A DNA stretch of 64,000 nucleotides, taken from positions 1 through 64,000 of the forward strand of contig DASSNE010000044.1 in the NCBI GenBank assembly GCA_035688265.1, in the 5' to 3' direction. Position numbers and translations under genes: made by a program. The DNA comes from DASSBR01 sp035688265. GTDB lineage: Bacteria; Pseudomonadota; Gammaproteobacteria; Natronospirales; DASSBR01. Shown here in pieces: positions 16,288 through 26,392 of this stretch. Position 1 is the first letter of the stretch; each line of letters opens with the position of its first letter. The notes under the pieces were generated by a model. That model was not told the DNA's origin, ran no database searches, and was given only the letters and a program-made list of their open reading frames with translations.

Positions 16288-16823
16288 TGGCCGAAAAGAC
16301 CACCATCGCCCGGCCCTACGCGAGAGCGGTATTCGATCTCGCCCAGGCCGACAACGCGCTGGCGCATTGGGGCGATACGCTCAAGGCGCTGACCGACATC
16401 GTGCAGGTGCCGGCTGTGGCCGCGCTGATCGAAACGCCGGAAGTGACCGGCGAAAAGCGCGCCGGCATCCTGATCGAAATCGCCGGCGACGCGCTCGACG
16501 CGCGCGGCCGCAACCTGGTGCGCCTGCTGAGCGAAAAGCACCGCCTCGACTGCGTGCCCGAAATCGCCGCCGAGTTCGAGCGGCTGCGTAGCGAAGCCGA
16601 AGCGGTGGTCGATGTCGAAATGCGCTCGGCGGTTGAAGTCGATCCGGAGCGCCGGGCGGCCATCGTCGCCGGGCTGAAGCGCCGGCTGGGCCGCGACGTT
16701 CGCCTGCACTGCGTCGTGGACGATTCCGTGGTCGGCGGCGCCGTGCTGAAGGCAGGCGATACGGTCATCGACGATTCGATTCGCGGCCGGCTGGACAAGC
16801 TCGCCGCCGCAATGACTTTGTAA
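16287..16823 (+). CDS. atpH: ATP synthase F1 subunit delta
   Basis: A 178-residue subunit that ties the peripheral stalk to the top of the F1 head. N-terminal IARPYARAVFDLA and C-terminal VGGAVLKAGDTVIDDSIRGR are the family signatures. It starts on the last base of atpF and is followed 13 bp later by atpA. Confidence 0.96.
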   Translation: MAEKTTIARPYARAVFDLAQADNALAHWGDTLKALTDIVQVPAVAALIETPEVTGEKRAGILIEIAGDALDARGRNLVRLLSEKHRLDCVPEIAAEFERLRSEAEAVVDVEMRSAVEVDPERRAAIVAGLKRRLGRDVRLHCVVDDSVVGGAVLKAGDTVIDDSIRGRLDKLAAAMTL

Positions 16824-16836
16824 AAGGTACAGAGAG

Positions 16837-18378
<1,542 letters not shown>

Positions 18379-18396
18379 GAGGAATGATCTTTTCTT

Positions 18397-18485
18397 GTCA
18401 TTCCTGCGAAGGCAGGAATCCAGTCAGAATGGCCGCGGCCGAAGGCCGCACTGATCAGACTGGGCCCCAGCCTTCGCAGGGGCGA
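18397..18485. repeat. Small MITE-like palindromic repeat, copy 1 (between atpA and atpG)
   Basis: Begins GTCATTCCTGCGAAGGCAGG AATCCAGTC (18397-18425) and ends with an imperfect inverse copy, GACTGGGCCCCAGCCTTCGC through GGGGCGAC (18458-18485). The interior is another GC hairpin (GGCCGCGGCC, GAAGGCCGC). The left terminus is identical to that of the element at 22839-22957. It sits inside the ATP synthase operon between two essential genes and will be transcribed as a hairpin. No open reading frame. Confidence 0.8.
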
Positions 18486-18509
18486 CAAAATTGAGCTAGT
18501 AGCGAAACT

Positions 18510-19373
18510 ATGGCAAGCGCGAAAGAAATCCGGACGCAGATCCGCAGCATCCAGAACACGCAGAAGATCACCAAGGCGTTGGAGATGGTGGCGGCGAGCA
18601 AGGTGCGCAAGGCGCAGACGCGCATGGCCGCCTCGCGTCCGTATGCCGAGAAGATGCAGAAGGTCATCGGCCACCTGTCGCACGCGAACCCGGAATACAA
18701 GCATCCGTTCCTGGTCGGGCGCGACGAGGTGAAGCGCGTTGGCTTCATCGTCGTCGCCAGCGACCGCGGCCTGTGCGGCGGCCTGAACATCAACCTGTTC
18801 AAGCGCGCACTGATGGCGATGCGCGAATGGACCGATCGCGGCGCCGAAATCGACCTGACCCTGATCGGTGCGAAAGCGCCGCCGTTTTTCCGCCGCTTCG
18901 GCTTCAACATCGTGTCGCAGGCGACCCAGCTCGGCGACACGCCGCACCTGGAAGACCTGATCGGGCCGGTCAAGGTGATGCTCGACGCCTATCGCGACGG
19001 CAAGGTCGATCGCGTGTTCATCGCGCATAACGTCTTCGTCAACACGATGAGCCAGAAGCCGCACGTTCAGCAGATCGTGCCGGTCGTGGGCGAGGAAGAC
19101 CCGGAACTGCAGGCGCACTGGGATTACATTTACGAGCCGGAATCGGCCGAGCTGCTGGATGGCGTGCTGACGCGCTACGTCGAGTCGCAGGTCTACCAGG
19201 CGGTGGTCGAAAACCTGGCCTGCTTCCAGGCGGCGCAGATGGTCGCGATGAAGAGCGCGTCCGACAACGCCGGCGAACTGATCGACGGGCTGCAGCTCGC
19301 CTACAACAAGAGCCGCCAGGCCGGCATCACCAAGGAACTCGCCGAAATCGTCGGCGGCGCGGCCGCAGTCTGA
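18510..19373 (+). CDS. atpG: ATP synthase F1 subunit gamma
   Basis: A 287-residue central rotor shaft. Both terminal coiled-coil signatures are clear: KEIRTQIRSIQNTQKITKAL at the start, and MVAMKSASDNAGELIDGLQL before NKSRQAGITKELAEIVGGAA at the end. GLCGGLNINLFK marks the Rossmann-like domain. The leader of this gene contains the palindromic repeat, so its translation may respond to that structure; a weak AGCTAGTAGCG stretch precedes the ATG. Confidence 0.97.
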   Translation: MASAKEIRTQIRSIQNTQKITKALEMVAASKVRKAQTRMAASRPYAEKMQKVIGHLSHANPEYKHPFLVGRDEVKRVGFIVVASDRGLCGGLNINLFKRALMAMREWTDRGAEIDLTLIGAKAPPFFRRFGFNIVSQATQLGDTPHLEDLIGPVKVMLDAYRDGKVDRVFIAHNVFVNTMSQKPHVQQIVPVVGEEDPELQAHWDYIYEPESAELLDGVLTRYVESQVYQAVVENLACFQAAQMVAMKSASDNAGELIDGLQLAYNKSRQAGITKELAEIVGGAAAV

Positions 19374-19409
19374 AAACGTTTTTGAATTTGCTGTAAACGG
19401 TAAGCCAAC

Positions 19410-20804
19410 ATGCTAGACCAAACCAAAGTCACCACCGGCAAGATCGTCCAGATTATCGGCGCGGTCGTCGATGTCGAGTTTCCGCGCGACGCGATGCCGA
19501 ACGTCTACGACGCGCTCAAGGTCGAGGAAGCCGGCCTGACGCTCGAAGTGCAGCAGCAGCTCGGCGACGGCATCGTCCGCTGCATTGCGATGGGCGTCAG
19601 CGAAGGCCTGACCCGCGGCATGACGGTCGAAAACACCGGCGCGCCGATTTCGGTGCCGGTCGGCACCGGCACGCTGGGCCGCATCATGAACGTCCTCGGC
19701 GAACCCGTCGACGAGGCGGGGCCGGTCAAGGCCGACGAGCATTGGCCGATTCACCGCGACGCCCCGAGCTTCGACGAGCAGGCCGGCAGCACCGAGCTGC
19801 TGGAAACCGGCATCAAGGTCATCGACCTGCTGTGCCCGTTCGCGAAGGGCGGCAAGGTCGGCCTGTTCGGCGGCGCGGGCGTCGGCAAGACGGTCAACAT
19901 GCTGGAGCTGATCCGCAACATCGCGATCGAGCACAGCGGCTACTCGGTGTTCGCCGGTGTCGGCGAGCGCACCCGCGAAGGCAACGACTTCTACCACGAG
20001 ATGAAAGACTCGAACGTGCTCGACAAGGTCGCGCTGGTGTTCGGGCAGATGAACGAGCCGCCGGGTAACCGCCTGCGCGTGGCGCTGTCCGGCCTGACGA
20101 TGGCCGAGTACTTCCGCGACGAAGGCCGCGACGTGCTGATGTTCATCGACAACATCTACCGTTACACGCTGGCCGGCACCGAGGTCTCGGCGCTGCTCGG
20201 CCGCATGCCGTCGGCGGTGGGCTACCAGCCGACGCTGGCCGAGGAAATGGGCATCCTGCAGGAGCGCATCACCTCGACCAAGAAGGGTTCGATCACCTCG
20301 GTGCAGGCCGTGTACGTGCCGGCGGACGACCTCACCGACCCGTCGCCGGCAACCACGTTCGCGCACCTCGACTCGACCGTCGTGCTGTCGCGCCAGATTG
20401 CCGAGCTGGGCATTTACCCGGCGGTCGATCCGCTTGACTCCACCAGCCGTCAGCTCGACCCGGGCGTCGTCGGCCAGGAGCACTACGACACCGCACGCGC
20501 CGTTCAGGGCGTGCTGCAGCGCTACAAGGAGCTGCGCGACATCATCGCGATCCTGGGCATGGACGAGCTGTCGGAGGAAGACAAGCTCACCGTGCAGCGG
20601 GCGCGCAAGATCCAGCGCTACCTGTCGCAGCCATTCTTCGTCGCCGAAGTCTTCACCGGCACGCCGGGCAAGTACGTGTCGCTCAAGGACGCAATCCGCG
20701 GCTTCCGCGGCATCGTCGACGGCGAGTACGACAGCCTGCCGGAGCAGGCGTTCTACATGGTCGGCTCAATCGACGAAGCCGTTGAAAAAGCCAAGACTCT
20801 GTAA
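19410..20804 (+). CDS. atpD: ATP synthase F1 subunit beta (catalytic)
   Basis: A 464-residue catalytic subunit. Walker A is GGAGVGKTVNMLEL, the catalytic Glu is in GVGERTREGNDFYHEM, and the DELSEED-type lever is present as MDELSEEDKL. All residues expected for ATP synthesis are visible. It is followed 3 bp later by atpC. Confidence 0.98.
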   Translation: MLDQTKVTTGKIVQIIGAVVDVEFPRDAMPNVYDALKVEEAGLTLEVQQQLGDGIVRCIAMGVSEGLTRGMTVENTGAPISVPVGTGTLGRIMNVLGEPVDEAGPVKADEHWPIHRDAPSFDEQAGSTELLETGIKVIDLLCPFAKGGKVGLFGGAGVGKTVNMLELIRNIAIEHSGYSVFAGVGERTREGNDFYHEMKDSNVLDKVALVFGQMNEPPGNRLRVALSGLTMAEYFRDEGRDVLMFIDNIYRYTLAGTEVSALLGRMPSAVGYQPTLAEEMGILQERITSTKKGSITSVQAVYVPADDLTDPSPATTFAHLDSTVVLSRQIAELGIYPAVDPLDSTSRQLDPGVVGQEHYDTARAVQGVLQRYKELRDIIAILGMDELSEEDKLTVQRARKIQRYLSQPFFVAEVFTGTPGKYVSLKDAIRGFRGIVDGEYDSLPEQAFYMVGSIDEAVEKAKTL

Positions 20805-20807
20805 GCT

Positions 20808-21239
20808 ATGGCCATGACTTTCCACGTCGACATCGTCAGCGCCGAAGAACAGATTTACTCCGACACCGCGGAGATGGTCTTCGCGCCGGCGGAAGAAGGC
20901 GAGCTCGGCATTGCGCCGCGCCACGCGCCGCTGCTGACGCGCATGGTGCCCGGCACCGTGCGCGTGCGCCGCGGCGACGGCACCGAAGACCTCGTGTTCT
21001 ACGTCTCCGGCGGCATACTGGAAATCCAGCCGCACATGGTCACGGTCCTGTCCGACACGGCCCAGCGGGCGCGCGACATCGACGAGGCGGCGGCGCAGGA
21101 AGCCAAGCGCCGCGCCGAAGAAGCGCTCGCCGATCGCAAGGCCGACATGGACATCGCCAAGGCGCAGGCGGAACTCGCCGAAGCCATCGCCCGCCTCAAG
21201 GCACTGGAGCATCTCCGCCGCACGATGCGGCAGCACTAA
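20808..21239 (+). CDS. atpC: ATP synthase F1 subunit epsilon
   Basis: A 143-residue subunit with the N-terminal beta sandwich (FHVDIVSAEEQIYSDTAEMV, PAEEGELGIAPRHAPLLT) and a C-terminal two-helix inhibitory hairpin rich in Ala, Glu and Arg. Last gene of the operon. A CCCTCTC/GAGAGGG hairpin follows at 21251-21270, but it has no T tract. Confidence 0.96.
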   Translation: MAMTFHVDIVSAEEQIYSDTAEMVFAPAEEGELGIAPRHAPLLTRMVPGTVRVRRGDGTEDLVFYVSGGILEIQPHMVTVLSDTAQRARDIDEAAAQEAKRRAEEALADRKADMDIAKAQAELAEAIARLKALEHLRRTMRQH

Positions 21240-21250
21240 GGCTTTAAGCT

Positions 21251-21270
21251 CCCTCTCCTCAGCGAGAGGG
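21251..21270. repeat. CCCTCTC/GAGAGGG hairpin after atpC
   Basis: A 7-bp stem with a 6-base loop, followed by TTGGGATGAG. The surrounding wording (CTCCCTCTCC ... GAGAGGGTTGGGATGAGG) resembles a hairpin found dispersed in many proteobacterial genomes. Related stems occur at 44780-44800 and 58758-58780. It could weakly terminate atp transcription, although the T tract of an intrinsic terminator is missing. Confidence 0.55.
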
Positions 21271-21423
21271 TTGGGATGAGGCGAAGATAGTCCCGCCAGA
21301 ATAGCGGCCGATTCGCCAGCTTCCATTTTTCTTCCGCACCTGCAGCGCTTCCAATCGGCCGTTTTCGTGGCGCCGCTTCGTCCGCTATGATGACGACCTC
21401 GACACAACAGGCTGAAATCTCTC

Positions 21424-22788
21424 ATGTCCACGAGCGTCGTCATTCTTGCCGCAGGACAGGGCAAGCGCATGCATTCCGATCTGCCGAAGGTTTTGCAGCC
21501 GCTCGGCGGCCGTTGTCTGCTGGAACACGTCGTCGATACCGCCGCTGGTCTGCCCGAAGCGCGGCTTCACGTCGTCTACGGCCACGGCGGCGAGCGCGTC
21601 CGACAAAGCCTCGATCACCTCGAGGTCGAGTGGATAGAGCAGGCCGAGCAACTTGGCACGGGGCACGCGGTGGCGCAGGCGCTGCCCGCCGTTCCCGATG
21701 ACGATGTCGTGCTGGTGTTGTACGGCGACGTGCCCCTGGTGCGTGCCGAGACGATGGCGGCGCTGGCTGCGGCCGCCCACGGCGGCGCATTGGCGCTGCT
21801 GACCACACGGCTTGATGATCCGACCGGTTACGGCCGAATCGTTCGCGATGGCGACGGCGCCATTGTGCGGATCGTCGAGGATAAAGACGCCAACGCCGCC
21901 GAACGCGCGCTCGACGAAGTCAATACGGGACTGATGGCCGCACCGGCGTCGCTGCTGCGCGCATGGGTCGACCGGCTCGACGCCGACAATGCGCAGCACG
22001 AGTACTACCTGACCGATGTGATTGCGATGGCGGTCGCCGAGGGCGTGACGGTCGCCGGCATTGCCGCGCCGCCTGACGAAGTGCTGGGTGTTAACGATCG
22101 CATTCAGCTGAGCGTTGCCGAGGCTGCGTTGCGCGACCGTAATGCGCTGGCGCTGATGGCCGCCGGTGTCACCTTGCGCGATCCGCAACGCATCGATGTG
22201 CGCGGCGAGCTCACGTGCGGCCGCGACGTGTTGATCGACGTGAATTGCGTGTTCGAAGGCACGGTGCATCTCGGCGACGGCGTCGCCATCGGGCCAGGCT
22301 GCGTCATTCGCAACGCGACGATCGGCGCCGGCACAACGGTCGACTCCTATTCGGTAATCGACGAAGCCGAGGTCGGAGCCCGGTGCCGCATCGGTCCGTT
22401 TGCGCGCCTGCGCCCGCAGGCTCGCCTCGCCGATGAAGTGCATGTCGGCAATTTCGTCGAAGTCAAGAAGAGCGAGATCGGCCGCGGCTCGAAAGCCAAT
22501 CATTTGAGCTACATCGGCGATTCGTCTGTCGGCAGCGGCGTCAATGTCGGCGCCGGCACGATCACCTGCAACTACGACGGCGTCAACAAGCACCGCACGG
22601 TGATCGGCGACGGCGCGTTCATCGGCTCGGATACGCAGCTCGTCGCGCCGGTCACCGTCGGCGCGGGCGCCACCGTCGGCGCCGGCTCGACGATTACCAA
22701 AGACGTACCGCCCGACGAGCTGGCGATCAGCCGCGCGCGGCAAACCATCGTGAAGGGGTGGAAGCGGCCGGAAAAAAAGCGGACCTAG
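21424..22788 (+). CDS. glmU: Bifunctional N-acetylglucosamine-1-phosphate uridyltransferase / glucosamine-1-phosphate acetyltransferase
   Basis: A 454-residue cytoplasmic enzyme making UDP-GlcNAc for peptidoglycan and lipid A. The N-terminal uridyltransferase has VILAAGQGKRMHSDLPKVLQ; the C-terminal left-handed beta-helix has the acetyltransferase motifs VGNFVEVKKSEIGRGSKANH and GAGTITCNYDGVNKHRT. Length is normal. In many gammaproteobacteria glmS follows directly; here a reverse-strand antiporter operon lies between them. Confidence 0.97.
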   Translation: MSTSVVILAAGQGKRMHSDLPKVLQPLGGRCLLEHVVDTAAGLPEARLHVVYGHGGERVRQSLDHLEVEWIEQAEQLGTGHAVAQALPAVPDDDVVLVLYGDVPLVRAETMAALAAAAHGGALALLTTRLDDPTGYGRIVRDGDGAIVRIVEDKDANAAERALDEVNTGLMAAPASLLRAWVDRLDADNAQHEYYLTDVIAMAVAEGVTVAGIAAPPDEVLGVNDRIQLSVAEAALRDRNALALMAAGVTLRDPQRIDVRGELTCGRDVLIDVNCVFEGTVHLGDGVAIGPGCVIRNATIGAGTTVDSYSVIDEAEVGARCRIGPFARLRPQARLADEVHVGNFVEVKKSEIGRGSKANHLSYIGDSSVGSGVNVGAGTITCNYDGVNKHRTVIGDGAFIGSDTQLVAPVTVGAGATVGAGSTITKDVPPDELAISRARQTIVKGWKRPEKKRT

Positions 22789-22838
22789 CCTGGGGCGTAG
22801 CCATCAGCCCTTGCGGGCTTCTGACGCACGGAATAAAC

Positions 22839-22957
22839 GTCATTCCTGCGAAGGCAGGAATCCAGTCAGATCAGCCGTGCGAAGCACGCAAAACCAATGG
22901 ATTTCGAGTGCTTCGCACAACTCAATTGGACTGGGTTCCTGCCTTCGCAGGAACGAC
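22839..22957. repeat. Small MITE-like palindromic repeat, copy 2 (after glmU)
   Basis: A 119-bp element with 29-bp terminal inverted repeats (22839-22867 and 22929-22957) that differ at only two positions. Each terminus is itself a hairpin, TTCCTGC-GAAG-GCAGGAA. A further inverted pair, CGTGCGAAGCACG and GAGTGCTTCGCAC, lies inside. It has no coding capacity. It separates glmU from the converging antiporter operon and may act as a bidirectional terminator. Confidence 0.85.
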
Positions 22958-23006
22958 GGCACGGTGGTTGCCCGCTTCGCCGGGAAGATCCGGCTTCAAC
23001 GGACAC

Positions 23007-24755
23007 CTAGCGCAGCGCTATCAAACCGGCCAGCGTGGCCAGTCCGACCATCATCCACACCACGTAATCTGTAACGCGACCGCTGTGAAGCGTTTGCAAC
23101 GCCCTTAACGGCATCGCCTCGATTCCCGCGGCCAGGCGCGCCAACCTGTGGGTCGCGCGCCGACGCAGCAACGACGCCGCCGGAATCAAGATGGTGAGCG
23201 CAAAGATGATGGCCGACACCACGGCGCCGCCCTCGGAGGGCGTCGGGGTCGTGCTGACCAATGCCGTAGCGGCCTGATGTGTAAACGATCCCGCCAGGCT
23301 CGCCGGCAGTAGCGCGATGGCGAGCATCACCACGCAGGGCAGCAGCATCAGCCACAGCGGCCGATCCTGCTGCTCCCGCTCGCGTTCGGTAGGCGCGGAG
23401 AATTCAATGCCGGGCACGCCGCTGCTGCCGGCGAAAATGCGCAGCGTCGCGCGCAATACTGCAGCGCCGGTCAACGACGTCCCGATGATGATCGCCACAA
23501 CCGGCGCGATGCCATGTCCGGCGAGATGCACGTGATCGGTCGCGTCGTGCAGGATGCCCCAGGGCAGGCCGCCCAGCAGCAGGCCCGCGACACCCATGAC
23601 CACGCCGGCCGGCCACAAGCGCTTGCCCTTGCCATACAGCTCGAGTTCGTCGATCGAGTTGAAGCGCGCGAGCAGGATGCCCGCCACCATGAACAGCGTG
23701 CCCTTGACCAGCCCGTGGCCGACGAAATACAGCAGGAACGCCTTGGCGCCGGTCGAGTTCACGGCGGCAACCGCGAGCAGCATGATTCCCAGGTGAGAAA
23801 TCGTCGAAAACGCCAGCAGTCGCTTCAGGTGGCGCTGCGCCCACGCCATCAGTCCGCCCACGACTGCGGTCGCGATCCCCAGCCACAACAGGCCGATGTG
23901 CACCAGCGCCATGACCTGGGCGTCGCGCGCGAACACGATGGTAATGACTTTCAGCAAGCCGAACAGGCCGAGGCCCACCATCACGCCCGAGAAGATGACC
24001 GATACCGGACTCGGCGCCACCGCGTGCGCATCCGACAGCCACATGTGGAACGGCACGATCGCCGCCTTGGTCAGTAGCGCCGCCGCGATGAGGCAGAAGC
24101 CGCCGGCGATCACGGGGTCGGGCGCCTTGTGCGCAACGATCCGGCCCATCGTCACGAAGTCAAGGGTGCCGGTGCTCGCGTACAGCAGGGCGACGCCGGC
24201 GAGCATCAGGAAGCTTCCCAGCGCGTTGGTCACCGTGAAGTTGAGCGCGCCCTCCAGCGAGCTTTTTTCCAGCGGATACGCCGTCAGCGCGAAGGCGGCG
24301 ATGCTCATCAACTCGAACCAGACGAACAGGTTGAACAGGTCGCGGGTCAGGCAGAAGCCGATCATCGCGGCGAGAAACAGCAGCATCAGGATGTGGAAAT
24401 GTGCGTGGACCTTGTCGAAATAGCCCCACGCGAACACGAACGACATCGAGAAGATCAGTGCGCAAAATGCGGCCATGGCAGCGCTCATCGGGTCCACCGA
24501 GAAGGCGATGCCGAGCACCACGTCGGGCTGGTGCGACGTCGCCGGCGTCCAGCCGCCGAACCAGTGCAGAATCGGCCCGTGCAAGGCCTGGCTTGCCAGC
24601 CAGCCGCACAAGCCGACGAGGAGCAGCGAGAAGACCAGCGCGGTGGCATCGGCCGTGCGCGGCGGCAGCCAGTGCGCGAGCATCAGCAACAAAAAGGCCA
24701 CCCCGAGCGGGAGCAGCACCGCCAGCGGCAGGAGCTGGCTCGCCAGCGCTGTCAC
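23007..24755 (-). CDS. mnhD: Mrp/Mbh-type antiporter subunit D (ND2/ND4/ND5-like proton pump)
   Basis: A 582-residue polytopic membrane protein of the complex I antiporter-like family. The two residues central to proton transfer are present: Glu in LFNLFVWFELMSIAAF and Lys in ALLTKAAIVPFHMWLSDAH; a further Lys is in FVGHGLVKGTLFM. It is longer than a typical MrpD (about 500 residues), with extra C-terminal hydrophobic segments and a HSGRVTDYVVWMMVG tail that resembles NuoL/HyfB-type subunits. GTG start at 24755 overlaps the mnhC stop by 4 bases. Last gene of the operon. Confidence 0.88.
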   Translation of the reverse strand: MTALASQLLPLAVLLPLGVAFLLLMLAHWLPPRTADATALVFSLLLVGLCGWLASQALHGPILHWFGGWTPATSHQPDVVLGIAFSVDPMSAAMAAFCALIFSMSFVFAWGYFDKVHAHFHILMLLFLAAMIGFCLTRDLFNLFVWFELMSIAAFALTAYPLEKSSLEGALNFTVTNALGSFLMLAGVALLYASTGTLDFVTMGRIVAHKAPDPVIAGGFCLIAAALLTKAAIVPFHMWLSDAHAVAPSPVSVIFSGVMVGLGLFGLLKVITIVFARDAQVMALVHIGLLWLGIATAVVGGLMAWAQRHLKRLLAFSTISHLGIMLLAVAAVNSTGAKAFLLYFVGHGLVKGTLFMVAGILLARFNSIDELELYGKGKRLWPAGVVMGVAGLLLGGLPWGILHDATDHVHLAGHGIAPVVAIIIGTSLTGAAVLRATLRIFAGSSGVPGIEFSAPTEREREQQDRPLWLMLLPCVVMLAIALLPASLAGSFTHQAATALVSTTPTPSEGGAVVSAIIFALTILIPAASLLRRRATHRLARLAAGIEAMPLRALQTLHSGRVTDYVVWMMVGLATLAGLIALR

Positions 24756-25102
24756 TCGAACGGTCGCAACGGACGCAGGTGCTGCGGATCGAGCGTGCCA
24801 CGCCGCTTGTGGACTTGCAGCGCAATCGCCAGCAACAGTGCGCTCATCGCCGCGCTCACCACGATATCCGTCAGTACCAGCGCCTGGACCACCGGATCCA
24901 CGGCCGGCGTGCCGGGCGGGTGATCGTAGAAAATCGGCGGGCCCGCGCCCCAGCGGAAGCCGATGCCCAGCAGGAGCACGTAAGTGGCGGACTGGCAGAC
25001 GCTCAGGCAGCCGATCAGGTGCACGAAGTGGCGCGAGGTGACGATGCCGTAAATGCCCACGCCCAACAGCCACGCAACCACGCACCACGCCAGCACGCTC
25101 AC
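24752..25102 (-). CDS. mnhC: Mrp/Mbh-type antiporter subunit C (NuoK-like)
   Basis: A 116-residue three-helix membrane protein of the NuoK family. The pattern HLIGCLSVCQSATYVLLLGI and DPVVQALVLTDIVVSAAMSA is diagnostic of MrpC. A long in-frame extension upstream overlaps mnhB and is rejected; GTG 25102 overlaps the mnhB stop (GTGA), like the other junctions of this operon. Confidence 0.88.
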   Translation of the reverse strand: MSVLAWCVVAWLLGVGIYGIVTSRHFVHLIGCLSVCQSATYVLLLGIGFRWGAGPPIFYDHPPGTPAVDPVVQALVLTDIVVSAAMSALLLAIALQVHKRRGTLDPQHLRPLRPFE

Positions 25103-25869
25103 GTCTCTCCCTCCTCGGGCTTGCCTTTCGGCGCGCGTGTCTCTTCCATGAACTCCAGCAGCAATGCGCCGAAGCTGCCGATCACGGCGATGCCGACCCC
25201 GATGTTGATAATCACCATCAGGCCGCCGGAATACAGATCCTTCCAGGTCCCGAGCGGCAGCACGTTCTGCAACGCGGCGTAGCCGAACGCCAGCGGCACG
25301 GCGGCGCACAGGACATAGACCAGCGCACCGGCGCCCTCGAGCGCGACCAGCGCCTGCGAGTGCAGCATCCGCCGCCACACCGCATAGCCGCCGCCGAGGT
25401 ACAGCAGCGTGAAGCTCGACGCCGCGATGACACCGCCCTGAAAGCCGCCGCCGGGCGTGACCATGCCGTGCAGCACCACATACACCCCGAACAGCAGCAC
25501 CGTGGTCGCGAACAGGCGACACATCAGCACCATCGAATCGGTGTGGTCGGCCCAGGCGCGGCCGGGCAGGCGCCCGGCGCTCTCGGTCTCGCCCTCGCCG
25601 CGGCGCCCGCGCAGCAGCATCACCGCCGCGGTGACCGCGCAGATCAGCATCGACTCCTCGCCCAGCGTATCGATGCCGCGGAAATCGTACATGACGGAGG
25701 TCACCGCGTTGGAGACGTTCCGCAACGCCGGCGCCAGCGTGTTCACGGCCGTGCCGTAGCGCGTCAGCGGATGGCCGAACGCCGGCAACCCGAGAATGAT
25801 CGTCGCCGCGGCCGCGCCCAGCGCGAGGAAGGCCGGCAACAGTACAATCAGCCGCCAGCGCGTCGTCAT
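25099..25869 (-). CDS. mnhB: Mrp/Mbh-type antiporter subunit B fused to an MbhE-like (MrpA C-terminal) segment
   Basis: A 256-residue membrane protein. Residues about 1-95 resemble the extreme C-terminus of MrpA or MbhE (FRGIDTLGEESMLICAVTAA). Residues about 110-240 are the MrpB/MbhF domain (GVYVVLHGMVTPGGGFQGGV with its conserved Gly-rich loop, then SFTLLYLGGGY). The fusion supplies part of MrpA that is otherwise absent from this operon. A charged C-terminal tail ends the chain. ATG 25869 overlaps the upstream stop by 4 bases. Confidence 0.85.
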   Translation of the reverse strand: MTTRWRLIVLLPAFLALGAAAATIILGLPAFGHPLTRYGTAVNTLAPALRNVSNAVTSVMYDFRGIDTLGEESMLICAVTAAVMLLRGRRGEGETESAGRLPGRAWADHTDSMVLMCRLFATTVLLFGVYVVLHGMVTPGGGFQGGVIAASSFTLLYLGGGYAVWRRMLHSQALVALEGAGALVYVLCAAVPLAFGYAALQNVLPLGTWKDLYSGGLMVIINIGVGIAVIGSFGALLLEFMEETRAPKGKPEEGET

Positions 25870-26111
25870 CGCCGCAGCTTGTTGATCGCGATCGCAGCAA
25901 GGGTGATCAGAAACAGCAGCGGCACGACCACCGTGTCGACGGCAATTTCGGAAAATGCCACGTCGGGCGCCTGCAGGACGAAGAACAGCAACGCCAGCAC
26001 CAGGCTGTTGCCGCAGAGCGCGAACACCTGCCGCTTGGGGTCGCGCGAGATCACCACCAGCCAGCCCGACACGGCACAACTGGCCAGCATGACGCCGATC
26101 AGCCAGTTCAC
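25866..26111 (-). CDS. MbhD-like subunit (DUF4040; MrpA C-terminal module)
   Basis: An 81-residue three-helix membrane protein. The SRDPKRQVFALCGNSLVLAL and APDVAFSEIAVDTVVVPLL segments match the DUF4040 part of MrpA, which in archaeal Mbh complexes is the separate subunit MbhD. The acidic residues in APDVAFSE are the ones proposed to join the lateral proton path. GTG start overlapping the previous stop. Confidence 0.8.
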   Translation of the reverse strand: MNWLIGVMLASCAVSGWLVVISRDPKRQVFALCGNSLVLALLFFVLQAPDVAFSEIAVDTVVVPLLFLITLAAIAINKLRR

Positions 26112-26392
26112 AGCCGCTCTCCGTCACGCAGATGCAGGGCGCGCGCCGTCGCATGCGACAGCAGCGCGCCGCCGCCGACCATGACCAGCCAGATCAACAG
26201 GCACTTGAACGTGCGCTGCGTGAAGCCGTCGCTGGCAATGATCGCCGCGGTAGCCGCGCCGCCGGTCACGATGTTGAAGAACGTGATCGCGTGCAGCCAC
26301 TCGAACGGCGTGCGCAGACGCAGGAACGCGACGGTGATGATCCAGCCCATCAGCACGGCGAAGGCCAGCAAACATGCGGCCGCGAGGCTCAC
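26108..26392 (-). CDS. mnhG: Mrp/Mbh-type antiporter subunit G
   Basis: A 94-residue three-helix protein. The RLRTPFEWLHAITFFNIVTG segment matches the MrpG/PhaG signature (usually R-x-P-D-x-Y-x-R-L-H-A). GTG start chosen from the 4-base overlap with mnhF. Function is structural within the antiporter membrane arm. Confidence 0.82.
   Translation of the reverse strand: MSLAAACLLAFAVLMGWIITVAFLRLRTPFEWLHAITFFNIVTGGAATAAIIASDGFTQRTFKCLLIWLVMVGGGALLSHATARALHLRDGERL

Noticed and set aside
21240..21423. Intrinsic terminator of the atp operon
   Set aside because: The hairpin at 21251-21270 has no following T tract, so it is listed as a repeat instead.
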